Shown here piece by piece: positions 10,319 through 28,338 of a DNA stretch of 64,000 bases. The notes beneath the pieces are model-generated. The model was not told where the DNA came from. It made no database searches and was given only the letters and a program-made list of their open reading frames with translations. This DNA is from Ulota crispa (taxonomy: Eukaryota; Streptophyta; Bryopsida; Orthotrichales; Orthotrichaceae), in assembly GCA_963920765.1 (NCBI GenBank), contig OY987251.1:3660501-3724500 (forward strand), in the 5' to 3' direction. Positions within the stretch are counted from its first letter, which is position 1; each line of letters begins with the position of its first letter. Made by a program: the position numbers and the translations under genes.

Positions 10319-11003
10319 GGTAATCTGCTCAAAAACCGCGCAGGCTCATAAACCGCGCAGGCTCATAAACCACGCAGGCTCTAAAACCACTCACCTCACC
10401 AAATGTACTCATTTGGTACATGTTTTTTTTTATAGCTTTTCAATAATGTATATGTGATGTATATTTGAGGAGGTGGACGGTTTTAAAGACCTATGGCCTT
10501 TTCACTTCAAAATTTCATAACTAATTCTGCAAAACTCCAAAAAAAATGAAACAACTTGGATTAAATGTCAATTCTCCTTGTTTTTCAAGGAAAATTTATT
10601 GAAAAATAATTCAAGAAGTTTCACCTCCCTCAAATTTAGTTTCAGCCCTTAGATGGATAATTTATGAGCACACTACCTTAAGAGGCTCTAATTTGGAGCA
10701 GGTTTTAAATGGAGCACCTCCTCAAATGTACTCACGTTGTACATGTTATTTTTCATAACCCTTCAACAATGTACAAATCATATACATTTGAAGAGGTGCT
10801 TCATTTTAGAGCCCTATGGCCTTTCCACTTCAAAATTTCATAACTAATTCCATAAAGTTCCAAAAATATGAAACAACTTGGGATAGATGCTAATTCTTCT
10901 TATCTTTCAAGAAAAAATTAATGAAAAATATTTCAAGAAGTTTCACGTACCCAAAATTTGGTTTTAGCCCATAGATGCTCCATTTATGAGCCTCCTACCT
11001 TTC
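10319..11003. mobile_element. Two abutting MITE copies ending in CTACCTTA-type termini
   Basis: Copy 1 runs about 10319-10680 and copy 2 about 10677-11003. Both carry TTCACTTCAAAATTTCATAA or a close variant, then GAAACAACTTGG, and finish with ATGAGC...CTACCTT. Copy 1 begins with three tandem ~20-bp units around AACCGCGCAGGCTCAT (10332-10383). The matching position of copy B (about 18240) lacks this block, so it was gained after the duplication or lost from B. Confidence 0.65.
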
Positions 11004-12400
11004 AATTGATACTTTGTAAACTCAAGGCCAAGCCACACTAAAACAAATAAGCATCTCTGCGTCTAGAAGATGCATTTTGCAAAAAGCAAATTTTACATGT
11101 TTGTGAAAAGTAAATTTTTTAATCTTTACACTCACTTTTATAATTTGTGAAAAAGTAGACTTTTTGATATTTTATACCCACTCTTTTTATTTGTTCAAAA
11201 TCAACAATTTTAAGAGTTCATAAGGCGACGTCTTGCAAAAAAAAATCAGCTTTTACTTGTTTGTGTAAAAGTTTTTTTTTTAATATTTGCACCTATTTTT
11301 TTAGTTTGTTCAAAAGTACAGTAGACTCTTTTCATATATTAATTCCGCTTTTTTAATTTGTTCAAAATCAACGATTGTGAATATTTACAAAGCGGTGTCT
11401 CAAACATCATGCCCTAAAATGATGGAGAGGTTATTTTTAGTAAAATAACTAGCATTTAGAGCTTGCCACGCTATGCATTCATTAATAAATTTTTATTAGG
11501 ATTTTCACATGTTAAATAAAATGCAAAGTAAAAATTTCAATAAGTTTCCAATTTTATCTATATGATAATATCACAAAGATTGGAAATGTGATTATAGAGA
11601 TTGATATGTGATGTTACAAAAGTCACTATGATTTTAGTAGTATGATGATTTTATTACCTATTTTCAACCCATTTCTTTAACCTCTCAAGACAATTTAGTC
11701 ACTCAAACCCACGGCCTTTCTATTTGGTTAGCAATAGTGTGAAGCGGCTCCAACATAAGTTTAATCTTCAATGGCATCATAAGTTGTTGAAAGTTCTATT
11801 TTTACGGTTCTATAAACTCAACAACTTTAGGAACTCTAGAAATAGGGGCATGTTTTAACTCCTAAACACCCAATTGATATTTTTTTGGTTGCTACCCTTT
11901 TTTGCAAGTTGCTTGGGATGGAAAAAAAAAATTTTGAAATTTTTGAAATACATATTCACAAAGGAAAGCAAATTGTTTTCCAATCCATTTTGAATTGTGT
12001 CAATCCAATTTAAGTTCTACCAAGGGGAATTTTCCAAAGGCAAACATTTCAATATTTGTTGTTGTTATAAAATTTACTATTTTGGGAAACTAATAATCTT
12101 CTCTCCTCTGAAAGTTTGCATCTCTAAATTTTAGACTATAATGTTTTGTTTTTAACCAATTGTACCAAATTTTTAATTCTATGAATAAGATTTGTAGTTT
12201 TGATGAATACCATTGATAAAGGCTTCTAAATTCATTAAATAAGAGTCCATAACTTTTTTGAATGTTTGACCGTATAGATAATCACTAACACCTCATGATT
12301 CTCAATTTCTCTTTTGTAGCAAAATTCATCAAAGGTTACAAAAAAATCATTTTATAACGCAATCTATGTTTTACCCTTATCCCTTGTGCATTTAGGGGTT
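11004..12400. other. AT-rich non-coding stretch within copy A
   Basis: No gene. 11220-11400 holds T-rich repeated phrases, and 11457-11850 is the part most similar to copy B. The motif TGTGATNTTAC recurs here as in B. Nothing else structured was identified. Confidence 0.4.
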
Positions 12401-12489
12401 CAAAAGAATTCAAAGTTTACATAGTTTATTATTTCATACAAGTTGGTAAACCCATTTACCACCGTAAATGCAAGTTTGAGCATAATTAC

Positions 12490-13368
12490 ATGCCCCCCAT
12501 GTGCCCATGTTCCCCATGCCCCATTCCATGTCCCCATCCCATCCCCACGTCCCATCCCCACGTCCCATCTCCACGTCCCATCCCCACGTCCCATCTCCAC
12601 GTCCCATCCCCACGTCCCATCCCCACGTCCCATCCCCACTTCCCATCGCCACTTCCCATCTCCACGTCCCGTCCCCCATCCACGTCCCATCCACATCCCA
12701 TCCCCCATCCACGTCCCATCCCCCATCCACGTCCCATCCCCCATCCACGTCCCATCCCCCATCCATCCCCCATCCCCCATCCATCCACCCCCCATCCCCC
12801 ATCCATCCACCTCCCATCCCCCATCCATCCACCCCCCATCCCCCATCCATCCACCCCCCATCCCCCATCCATCCACCCCCCATCCCCCATCCATCCACAC
12901 CCCCCATCCCCCATCCATCCACCCCCCATCCCCCATCCATCCACCCCCCATCCCCCATCCATCCACCTCCCATCCCCCATCCATCCACCCCCCATCCCCC
13001 ATCCATCCACCCCCCATCCCCCATCCATCCACCCCCCATCCCCCATCCATCCACCCCCCATCCCCCATCCATCCACCCCCCATCCCCCATCCATCCACAC
13101 CCCCCATCCCCCATCCATCCACACCCCCCATCCCCCATCCATCCACACCCCCCATCCATCCATCCACACCCCCCATCCATCCATCCACACCCCCCATCCA
13201 TCCATCCACACCCCCCATCCATCCATCCACACCCCCCATCCATCCACACCCCCCCATCCATCCACACCCCCCATCCATCCACACCCCCCATCCATCCACA
13301 CCCCCCATCCATCCACACCCCCCATCCATCCATCCCCCATCCCCCATCCCCCATCCACCCCCTCTTAT
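12490..13368. repeat. C-rich minisatellite (CCCATCC-based)
   Basis: Almost uninterrupted variants of CCCATCC. It begins with 12-13-bp units (CCCATCCCCACGT) to about 12670, then about 22-bp units (CCCCCCATCCCCCATCCATC) to about 13130, then CATCCATCCACACCCCCC units to the end. Because the array lacks stop codons, five frames on both strands stay open for about 290-340 codons; these are not genes. The G-rich strand has many runs of three to six G and could form quadruplexes. Confidence 0.95.
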
Positions 13369-13449
13369 CTGCCAAGCTGGTAGTAATTACCCAAAGGACA
13401 GGTAGTGGGGGGCATTTTTTTATAAGTATTAGATGTTTGACTTTTATGT

Positions 13450-14335
13450 ACTATGGCCTCCAAGGTAGTTTAGTTTACCATGTTTTACCCTTCAATTTTT
13501 TTGGTATTTTATAAGATAAAACTAGCATTTTAGGATCTTGTACCATTATTTTTAATTCTTACTCAATCCTAATCAAGCATAGCAAATTTTGAGTTTCAAA
13601 AAACCAAAATCCTATTTTTGGTGAATTGTTTTACATAACATTCATGGTTTTACATGATAAATGATTAAAAAAAATTGGTAATGAATTTTTGAGATTTGAT
13701 TGCATGGATGCATAGGAAACATCCACACACACATCTTTTCTTCTAATAAGCATCTCCAAAAAAAATATATAATTCATTCTATGTAGATTTTAACGTTGGA
13801 GTGATCATGATCAAATTTTGTAAAATAGAGATTTATGTATTTTTAACTAGTTTTTGGCAAAATAACCATATCATTATGCTCAAAGATTCAAACCTAACAA
13901 TATTGTATGAGTCAAACAAAAAAATATGATTACCATGAAGAAATATCTAATTTACAAGATTTGGTTGTAATCACTTCATCAATAAAATCTACATAGAAGG
14001 AATTATATATTTTTTTGGAGATGCTTGTTAGAAGAAAAGATGTGTGTGTGGATGTTTCCTATGCATCCATGCAATCAAACCTCAAAAATTCATCACCAAT
14101 TTTTTTTAATCATTTATCATGTAAAACCATGAATATTATGTAAAACAATTCACCAAAAATAGGATTTTGGTTTTTTGAAACTCAAAATTTGCTATGCTTG
14201 ATTGGGATTGACTAAGAATTAAAAAATAATGGTACAAGATCATAAAATTCTAGTTTTATATTATAAAGTACCAAAAAAATTGAAGGGTAAAATAAGGTGA
14301 ACGTAACTACCTTGGAGGCCATAGTACACCAATTG
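13450..14335. mobile_element. Large palindromic element (arms of about 330-380 bp)
   Basis: The left arm starts GTACTATGGCCTCCAAGGTAG (split as GTACTATGGCC and TCCAAGGTAG) and the right arm ends with its complement. The arms stay alignable through GGATGCATAGGAAACATCCA at 13706-13725 and 14052-14071 and beyond, leaving a loop of only about 200 bp. No coding capacity. A related half-copy lies at 46320-46735. Class unknown; a foldback DNA element or a head-to-head insertion pair are both possible. Confidence 0.8.
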
Positions 14336-14569
14336 TAGAGACTAGTGTGCGGGGAGATTTTGAGCTTCTTTGGCAAGAAGCTTGCATTTCTCATTTTCAT
14401 CCAATTTTTTTAGTGGATGACCGGCTATTCCCTATATACTTACATTATAAGATAGATTTTTTTCAAAAATTTAGTCGGTTGATTTAAATTTCAATCAATT
14501 TTTTGCACATTTTATTTGGCTGACTTCCTATTGATTTTTGGCTCTCCCTATACATTGGACTGGACTTTT

Positions 14570-14960
14570 ATTTTTTATCCTCTCTCTTTGTATAGTTGGA
14601 AACCTACTTGGAATAAGATTACTTCTCACTTCTCACATATACTTTAGTTATATCTCTTTTTGTAGCTTTGTTGTGTTTTCAATTCTCAACATTTAGAAAA
14701 AACCTTAAACTTTTCCACATAGTACCGCCGTATTGGTAGTGAACCCTCCGCAACGGCACCAATGCTAGCCCTTCCCCAAATTCCTCAAAACCCTAATTTG
14801 CTGGTATTGTTGCAACTCTTTCCATCAATCTTCCGCTCTCATCTTTTTTTTTTCTCTCAGTCTAAGCTTACAACAGGGTGTTGCTGTTGCCAGCTCACTT
14901 CCAACTCGGTATCACATAGTACCGCCGTACCTGTAGTGAAGTGAACCCTCCACAATGGCA
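14570..14960 (+). pseudogene. Relic of citrate synthase promoter/5' leader
   Basis: Closely parallels 21950-22310 in front of the real gene: TTATATCTC, CTTTGTTGTGTTTTC, CATTTAGAAAAAA, CTTCCCCAAA, AACCCTAATTTGCT and CTTCCAACTCGGTA occur in the same order. It also contains a small duplication of CACATAGTACCGCCGTA (14717 and 14913). No exon 1 coding sequence was recognised after it. Confidence 0.75.
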
Positions 14961-16277
14961 TCAATGCTGTTGTTTTTGTTGCAAATTGTTAATAAGAATA
15001 ATATATGTATCAAATAATTTGGTTTTTTAACTTTTTTATCTTATTTTATTTTTGTCGTATTCTAATTATTTATCAACAAGTGATAAATTAAATATTGAAC
15101 TCTCTATATTATAAACTTGGATATACATATTTTGGCATTAGTAAAAAATTTGACATTATTGTACATTTAAATTAGCTCATTTAAAAAAAATAAAAATAGT
15201 TGGTGAATCTAGGATTTAGGATTTATTGTAACGCAAATGAAATAAATGAATATTGATTTTATATTTAGAAAATGTTAAATGGTTGTACAAATAATTATGA
15301 TATATAACACAAAAATTTCTATTAGTTTTTACTAGATTCTTTCCAGCACTAAATTGTTGTATGTTTTTATATAATACTTTAAAGTCTTGGATTATAGTAG
15401 TACATTTTTATGTAAAGTTGTTTGATTAGAGTTAAGCATATTAAAAGTACTCTTGATATTCTAATTCTTGTATTATTCTCAAGAATTTTGAAAATGTTGG
15501 AATGTATATGTTGCTAAATTCTATAAATATATTTTTGAATGCTAAATAAAAATATAAAAAATTGACATATTTTGATGCAGTATTATAGTTTTAAATATAT
15601 TTTGAAGTATTAAAAATATGTCTAGATGATAGTATCATATTTTTTAGCTAAAAAGTATAGAAGTCCTATATTTAAAAAATAGGATTAATAATAATGTGAC
15701 ATGTTATTTTTAATTTTATCTATTAAAGTCTAAAATATGTTGAATTGATTGATTAAAAAACATTCCAAATAGTTTTTCCAATCATTTGTTATTTAATATA
15801 TATTGATTTACTTCAATGATTTCATTTTTAACATCTTACTTAAATTACATAAATATCAAATTTTAATATCCAAATAAGTAGATGCAACTTATAAAATATT
15901 TCATAAATAGATATCTTATTCTTTATTACTACTCTAGAAACTAGTACGTTGAAACATGAAACAAAAAGACTTGGAAATGATCATTGGCCAACAATTTTGG
16001 ATTTGCATCTATTGGTATTTAGAGATCACACATATGTGAACACTAACAATTTTAAACAACCAAATTGGGAAGAAGTATGTTATTGAAATTAGAAAGAGGT
16101 ATGATGAAGACTACAAATTTTAGAGATGTGGAATATTGATTTTTAATCCTACATTGAGTGTGAGACTCAGGCAATGAGTTTGAATTTTTTTTGCGGCTAG
16201 ACTAGCAAGTCTAAAAGCATTGGAGACTTTGCAAAATTGAACACATAGTTGCTGAACAAGTGATGATGCAAGGTATT
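14961..16277. other. Very AT-rich stretch without genes
   Basis: Dominated by A/T runs. Exon 1 of the citrate synthase copy would be expected here but cannot be recognised, so it was probably deleted or replaced. Nothing else identified. Confidence 0.4.
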
Positions 16278-16458
16278 ATAGATTACTGCAAATGGAGATG
16301 GAGATGGACTTTGACTGTTTGGTTCAAGATATTTGAATACCACACCGATGCATTCAACAATATTGTTTATTGATGGTGACAAGGATATCTTGAGGTACCA
16401 AGGTTGTTCTATTGAGGAGCTTGCTGAGAAGAACACCTTTCTTGATGTTGCTTTTTTT
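16278..16458 (+). pseudogene. Citrate synthase exon 2 relic
   Basis: Equivalent to exon 2 of the intact gene (23100-23280). Read in that frame it still gives FIDGDKDILRYQG and IEELAEKNTF, against [13 protein letters not shown] and [10 protein letters not shown] in the intact gene. It carries an in-frame TGA near its start where the gene has Arg, and the splice donor has become a T run followed by TAG. No further exons follow. It is a non-functional fragment, not a second gene. Confidence 0.88.
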
Positions 16459-18120
16459 TTTTAGTAAGAGTTTTGGAAATCTAACTTTTAAGCTTTTGAT
16501 TGTACATTTGTGTATTATTAGTCGTAAAACTTTGCAAGGTATCACTCATATGTTATATAAATATATTTTTGTGCATTTTTGGTTAATTTTAAGTATTTTA
16601 TTGCAATATATTTGATTTTAAAACAACATGACAAAAATAATGCATTTGATTCATATTATATATCTATATATATAGTCCATTAAATTATTATTTTAGTGTA
16701 TAATATGTATTGGTATCATGAATTGTTTTCTCACATCATATTAGTTTAAGACTTGAAATTTGTCTTCAAAATTTAGTGCTTTTGTTTTGTTATTCCAAAA
16801 GTGGATGTTAAACTACCTTTACTGTTTTGTTTTTAAGTAAATAGTCAAATTAACTACGTTAAATAGATGTTTTAGCCTTATTTGTAGTGCTCCATTAATA
16901 ATTAGGAGTATGACAAAATATCTTACTTTTCACTTGATTGAGATTGCATGCAACAACATATTTTATGCTCTAATTCAACAAATGAGGTTTTAGTCCAACC
17001 ATAATTGTCGTAATTATATTCATTGTTGTAGTTATGTTCATTTGACATATTTAAGTGAAAAAGTTTAGTGTAAAAAGATCATGCAATAATTCTTGTTTCA
17101 GTCATTGTGTTTTCAAAATATGTTAGAATTAAAATTAATGTCAAACTTGATATTGTTGTGTTTTGACTTATCATTGTGCATTTGATATTTATATTTATAA
17201 AATGAAAAAATAAACAAAAATCAAAGATTATTTCAATGACTAATCTTCATTGAAAGTTGGAATGAAGAAAAAATTAAATGCCCATAAAATGTTTTTGGAT
17301 TCTCCAATACTTTCAATCAAAACTCCAAAATATCATACAAATTATAAAATCTATAGATACATGCCCAAAGTATTAGTTGTCCCTTGAGGGGACAACTGGT
17401 CTTTTAGGCGTTAAATAAGCAAAAAGAGACTTTGCATTTTCTATAATTGAAAACTATACCAATAGAATAGTAACAAATTAGGTGATACCATCAAATTAAA
17501 GTTGGAGAGATACCATGGAAGATACATTATTTCCAATATCAGCTTAAATGTTGATATTGCAATCTTTACTTGCAACAACAACTATCCTAACCACATGCTT
17601 CATAACTTCCCTTGGGTACAGTTAAGCTTTTTCTCCTCCAATAGTACCTACAATAAAAGGCAACATATTTCATCTGTATTTGAACTATATCAATATAAAA
17701 CGGCTATGAAATACAAAAAAGTTCAAATTTTCCACCAATAATTTTAACACGTTAGAGAGTTTTTATCGCCAAACAACTTGAAATTTAAATTCTATGAAAA
17801 TTAAGTAAACAAAGAATTTATTTAAATTTTTTTTTTTTTTTTTTTGTAAATAATGTGTTTCTTCATTTCTATGAATAATAGATAATGTAATATTCTCAAA
17901 ATAAGGACTTCATTACTTTTCTTAAAATTAAAAATTTGGACTCAGTTTCTATGGAAACAATTTAATTAAAAAAAATTGAGTTAGAAGTTTTAAGATAAAT
18001 GTAATTGGATTGGGCAAGAATCACTTAGAATTTTTAAAAAACCCAAAGATTTTGAAAGGTGAAATGAAGAGATTGGTGAATTAGAAAAAAAACATGGTGT
18101 CCTTAGTGGGAGGAGATAAA
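16459..18120. other. AT-rich non-coding stretch
   Basis: No gene was recognised. 17250-17416 resembles the right end of the elements at 20962-21899 and 44783-45966 (ATGCCCAAA, GGGACAACTGGTCTTTTAGG), so a degenerate third copy probably ends here; its left end was not found. A T run occupies 17829-17846. Confidence 0.4.
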
Positions 18121-19129
18121 TTACTAGAAAGGTCTTCCACAAATCTCCAAAAGCAGCTGACGTGAATTGCAGGTGGGACCCAAAGACAGGCTAGAAGCAA
18201 TGTCAAGGAAACATTATCATTGCCACCAAATTTTGTTATTTTACTTAAAACTTTGTGAATTCAAAGTCAAGCCACACCAAAAAAATCAACTTCTAGACAT
18301 TTAGAAACATCGCTTTGCAAGAAGTAGCTTTTGCTTGTCTTTCTATCTACTTTTGTGACTTATTTAAAAATAGATTGTTTAATTCTTTATACCCATGTTT
18401 TTTGATATGTTCAAAACTGCTAATTTCCACCAAAAAATGTTGGAGAAACTATATTTTTTAAAATAACAAATAAACCCTAAAAATATGATTGACTCCCAAT
18501 TTTCAAAAAACATAAATTACTTCTTCATCCATTTCAAACCAACTATTTTTGACTTTTAGCTCGTGTGGCTTGGGCATCAAAAGCACATTGAGACTAATAT
18601 TTGGCTTACATGGGCACGTCAAGGCTAAAGTTAGGATTATAATGGCTTACTTTTGAAGGAAAAGAAACATGTACGCTACAAGAAAGGCTCTATTCTATCC
18701 TTGTAGGGATGGCTCTCCTTTTGAGGAAGGTAGCCTATTTGAACTTCCTTGGGTTATGTTTTTCTTGATTGAAAGCATACTTCCTATTGTCTAGAGTTAC
18801 TAATAAAATAAATGCGAATGGGGTACAGTCATGCCCAAGAAAGAAAATCAAAAGTAATGGCACATCAAATATTGAAAATTTGGTGCGCTATTACTATAGA
18901 TTCTCCTCCAAAGCTTGATTTACAATCTTTTTAGTATTTTAGTTTTTTTCAATGGGTTTTTTAATTTATTATCTCATTTCCAATTTTATACATTATTAGC
19001 GGTTGGTGCTTGATGCACTACGTATTTACAATATTTTTTTTAGAATTTCCATAGGTCACATAAAACGCAAAATAAACATTTCACTAAGTCTTCAAATTAT
19101 ACATATGTGGTAATATCATAAACCTAAGA

Positions 19130-19330
19130 CTATAAATGTGATACTACAAGGATTGAAGAAGTGATATCACAATAATTGGAGTTGTGATATTACAAGAACT
19201 AGAGTTGGGATATCACAAGAACTAGAGTTGGGATATCACAAGAACTAGAGTTGCGATATTACAAGAACTAGAGTTGTGATATCACAAGGATTGAAGATGT
19301 GATACTACAAAGATATAAATGTGATATTAT
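19130..19330. repeat. 23-bp minisatellite with GATATCAC core
   Basis: At 19201-19290 a perfect or near-perfect 23-bp period is seen (AGAGTTGGGATATCACAAGA...), flanked by more diverged units with ATTGAAGATGTGATA. The core GTGATATCAC is self-complementary. Single related motifs occur near 11580, 19570 and 22435. It is not a CRISPR array: there are no unique spacers. Confidence 0.85.
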
Positions 19331-19897
19331 ATAGGTTATTGTGATTTTAGTAGTTTGAATGAATAACAGTTGACACTTGCCACGCTACACATTCACTATT
19401 AAAGTTTTATTAGAATTTTCATATGTTATATAGAATGCAAAGTAAAACTTTTAATAAGTTTTCAAATTATGTATTTGTGATAATCTCAAAAAAGACTAAA
19501 AATGTGATATTGTAAATGTGCAAATGTGATATTATAAAGGTCTTTGTGATTTTAGTAATATTGGTATGATATCACAAAGATTAAAAATGTGATATGGCAG
19601 AGGTGCAGATATTTTATTAAAAAGACCATTGTAATTTTAGTAGTGTGATGATTTTATTTCTTATTTTCAACCCATTTCTTTGACCTCTCAAAAAAATTGG
19701 CCACTCAATCCCACAGCCTTTCTACTTAGTTGACCTTAGTGTAAAACGCCTTCAATATATGTTTAATTTCCAAAGGCACTGTAAGCTGTTGAAAAAAAGT
19801 ATTTTTATTGTACTATAAATTTAGTAACTTTGCAAACTCCAAAAAGAAGAGCATATTTTAAAATATAAATCCTATGAACAAATATAAAGTTCTTAAC

Positions 19898-20643
19898 GTG
19901 GGTGATTGCAAGAAACACTTGTACTATTTTTTGTCCCCTTGGTCTTTGGCGGGTGGCTTTTTGGCTATAACTTTTGCATCATAAACTTTTTTTTACTGAA
20001 ATTTAAAGTAAAGGTACATGTAATAGTCACAAATATTATTTGATTTTTTGAATATTTATAAAATTGGTTTGCTATTTTTAAATAGCCCCCAATTAGGTGT
20101 CTACTTTGGCCATTTTGGGGGTTTTGAGTACTATTTATGACCCTAAAATGCAAACCTGATGGCCAAAATTCACAAACAAGTTCTTGTACTAATGTACACA
20201 CCCTTCCAAAAGATTTTTCAAAAATAGTAAAATATCCACTTTCAATGTGAGTTCAAAGTGCACTACTTTTGCACAAGTGCACAGAACACAATTTATTTTT
20301 CCCAAAAATGAATTTAATGGAAAAGGAGCACCTTCAAGTTAGAAAAAATGGCCAAATTTTAGTTTATTTTTTGATTTTTTTTACTATTTTCCCAAAAGCA
20401 AAAGCAAAGTGTCATTTTTCTTGGTGTTTTTAGTCTCTCTATTTTTGTGCATAACTTTTGGGATTTGTTTTTTCTAGGTTTGAATTTCCACAAGTATGCT
20501 ACTTGAAGTGCTTTACAAATTACCCATATTTTGTTTTATTTAAAAAATATATATTCCAAAAGCTCACAATACTACTAGTACCAAGGGTCTTTAAGGCTTT
20601 TTGAGACAAAATTGACAGGTGTTTCTTGCAACGACCCACCTAC
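19898..20643. mobile_element. TIR element with GTGGGTGATTGCAAGAAACAC-like ends
   Basis: The left end GTGGGTGATTGCAAGAAAC at 19898 is answered by GTTTCTTGCAACGACCCAC at the right, an imperfect TIR of about 20 bp. The interior is AT-rich with no coding capacity. Superfamily undetermined. Confidence 0.65.
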
Positions 20644-20961
20644 AAAAGTCCATGTTGAAAAAGAAAAAAATTGAAGAAAAAAGATTCCTTTGCCCCATCT
20701 TTCTTTATAGCAGCTCAGTTTATTGCATATGCATTGATGTGGGAACATGGTGGAGAAGTATTGTTTTTTGACATACCAAAAAATGTGAGAGTTTAGATTT
20801 TTACCATTAAATGATTAAGTTTGGAAATTGTGAATTCACATTTGGATTTAGAGACCTTGCTTCAGATAGGACCCTTAAGGTGGCAATATAACTGAATAAC
20901 AACAAAACATGGGCCAATTTTGTTAAGAATAAATATTATATTAATACGTTCTCAACTATAG

Positions 20962-21899
20962 TTAACCCCTAAAGGATCCAGCCCTTTTTACTGTGAAAAT
21001 CACTAAAAATAGCCACTTTTTGGGGAATGAGTAGAAATGTATGAAAATAAGTTCTTTTCGGAAACCAACCATAAAATCTTGCCCTAGACTGGGGGGTACT
21101 TGTGGGAGAAAAACCAACTCATTCTAGATGTAGAAGATTGAGATATTGACATTTGAAGTGGAAATAAGTTTTTCCCCTATTGCCCAAAAATTTCAAAAGT
21201 CGTTGACCGCTTCTATATAAAAAATATTGCTCTATGTAGAGTTGAGGTTTATTTTTTCCATATAGAAGACCAAATTAGGTAAGTGTGGCAGAATTTTCAA
21301 ATGAATTGGAGGTGTGAATCATACTTTGTAAAATCTTGCAATACCATAAGGCCATGAAATTTGCACATACACTAGGCAAAATTGAAGGATTCATGTAAAA
21401 TTCAGAAATCTGAATTAATTTGATCCAAATGGTGAAAACCAAGGAATATTAGTTTACCACAACTTGGAAAATAAAAGAGTCAAAAAACAAACACACAAAG
21501 AGCTCAAAAAAGTAAAGGACAAAATTTTACAAGGGGCAAAAGAAATGGAGGTTTGGGAGTCCTTGCAAACTAAAACTTCTCACTCATCAATCAAAATTGA
21601 ATGATTTAAAGCTTCCCACATATATATCAATGTAAAGAACCAATTTCAAAATTTTATTTTAAAAAATGCAATTTTTAAGGAAGTTTTTGGGCTGCCTACC
21701 TTCCCCATATTCCAAAAATTCTTGCATAACTTCTTCAATAAATGTCAAAATGAAGATAAAATGAGATGCCCAAGTAGATCTTTGAATTCCACATCTTCTC
21801 TAAGAGTTTCAAAAAATTACACAAATTAGTTCAACCGTAGGGACATGCCCAAAATCCCATTAGTTCCACAAAGGGACAACGATCTTTTAGGGATCAATT
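20962..21899. mobile_element. TIR element, TTAACCCCTAAAGGA family
   Basis: It starts GTTAACCCCTAAAGGATC and ends GATCTTTTAGGGATCAA. The same order of internal blocks (GCCACTTTT, TCTAGATGTAG, GACCAAATTA, TAGATCTTTGAATTCC, ACATGCCCAAAATC) occurs at 44783-45966, which is about 250 bp longer because it holds a nested element. No coding capacity. Confidence 0.75.
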
Positions 21900-21949
21900 A
21901 GAGTTAGTAAAAGAATCCATGAACCAATAGTAGAAAAAAACTTTTACTT

Positions 21950-22692
21950 TGCTTTTACTTTTATATCTTCCCTCTTCATATAGTGGAAAACTTACTTGAA
22001 AAATATTACCTTACTTCTTTCTTCTCACATACTTTGGTTATATCTCCTTTTATAACTTTGTTGTGTTTTCTATTCCCAATATTTAGAAAAAAACTTAAAT
22101 TTCTCCACCCTGGCCCCACATTGACGTGTATGTGTAGTAACGTGATCCCTCAGCAACCACTGATGCTGTCGTTTGTGTCCACTTCCCCAAACCCTAATTT
22201 GCTCCCCGCTGCTGCCACAGCGGCTCTCCCCCATCGCTCTTCCCCCATCGACTTTTTTGTCTCGCAGCTCCTCGCACTTTAGCCAGCTCGCTTCCAACTC
22301 GGTACGCTTTCTCCCGCGGCCATTTTCATGCTAAACTGCAACCTCTTTAATATCACTACGTGCACCCTCTCTAATATCACATCAACTTCAGCGACTATCT
22401 CCTCGTTTGCCGTTTTCTATAATCTCACAAAGAGATTGAAGATGTGATATTACAGAGGGCCAACAATTTTTTTTTTCCTTTGCTCTAGTGTATCTCTGTA
22501 GCGGTGCGGCGGCTCGCTTTTTAAGGAAGGCTACCTACTAGGGGTAACTTAGCTTTTCTCGATTTTAAGCATTCTCTCTCTCGTCCAGAGTTGATGAAAC
22601 AAATGTCCGAGGGGCTAATTTGGCCCGTTCTTATCAAAATTTGTCATTTGCAGAAGCCTTACGGTGCGTGATTTGGTTCTATTTTCGTAGAT
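21950..22692 (+). promoter_or_regulatory. Promoter and 5' leader of the citrate synthase gene
   Basis: Turns from AT-rich to more GC-rich at about 22100. It includes an AACCCTAAT telo-box-like motif near 22190 and CT-rich tracts at about 22205-22320 typical of plant leaders. Conservation of 21950-22310 in the decayed copy at 14570-14960 confirms that it travelled with the gene. The exact start of transcription cannot be read. Confidence 0.55.

Positions 22693-28338
<5,646 letters not shown>

Larger units (their letters stand above)
10183..16458 (+). repeat. Segmental duplication, copy A (decayed citrate synthase flank)
   Basis: Matches to copy B (18121-23280) occur in the same order and orientation: 10183-10300 with 18131-18240; 11010-11110 with 18250-18330; 11457-11850 with 19005-19345 and again 19378-19870; 14570-14960 with 21950-22310; 16278-16458 with 23100-23280. 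Divergence is high and both copies have gained different insertions. The simplest reading is an old tandem duplication that included the promoter and start of the citrate synthase gene. Confidence 0.7.

Noticed and set aside
9973-10323. 116-codon plus-strand frame as a gene
   Set aside because: No recognisable motif, part of the segmental duplication, and interrupted in the matching copy at 18.1 kb.
12400-13514. Five overlapping frames of about 290-340 codons encoding Pro/His/Ser or Gly/Trp/Met repeats on both strands
   Set aside because: They are the translation of a C-rich minisatellite that happens to lack stop codons in several frames; no start context, no non-repetitive domain.
19130-19330. 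CRISPR-like array
   Set aside because: Units are contiguous 23-bp repeats without spacers and the DNA is from a plant nucleus.
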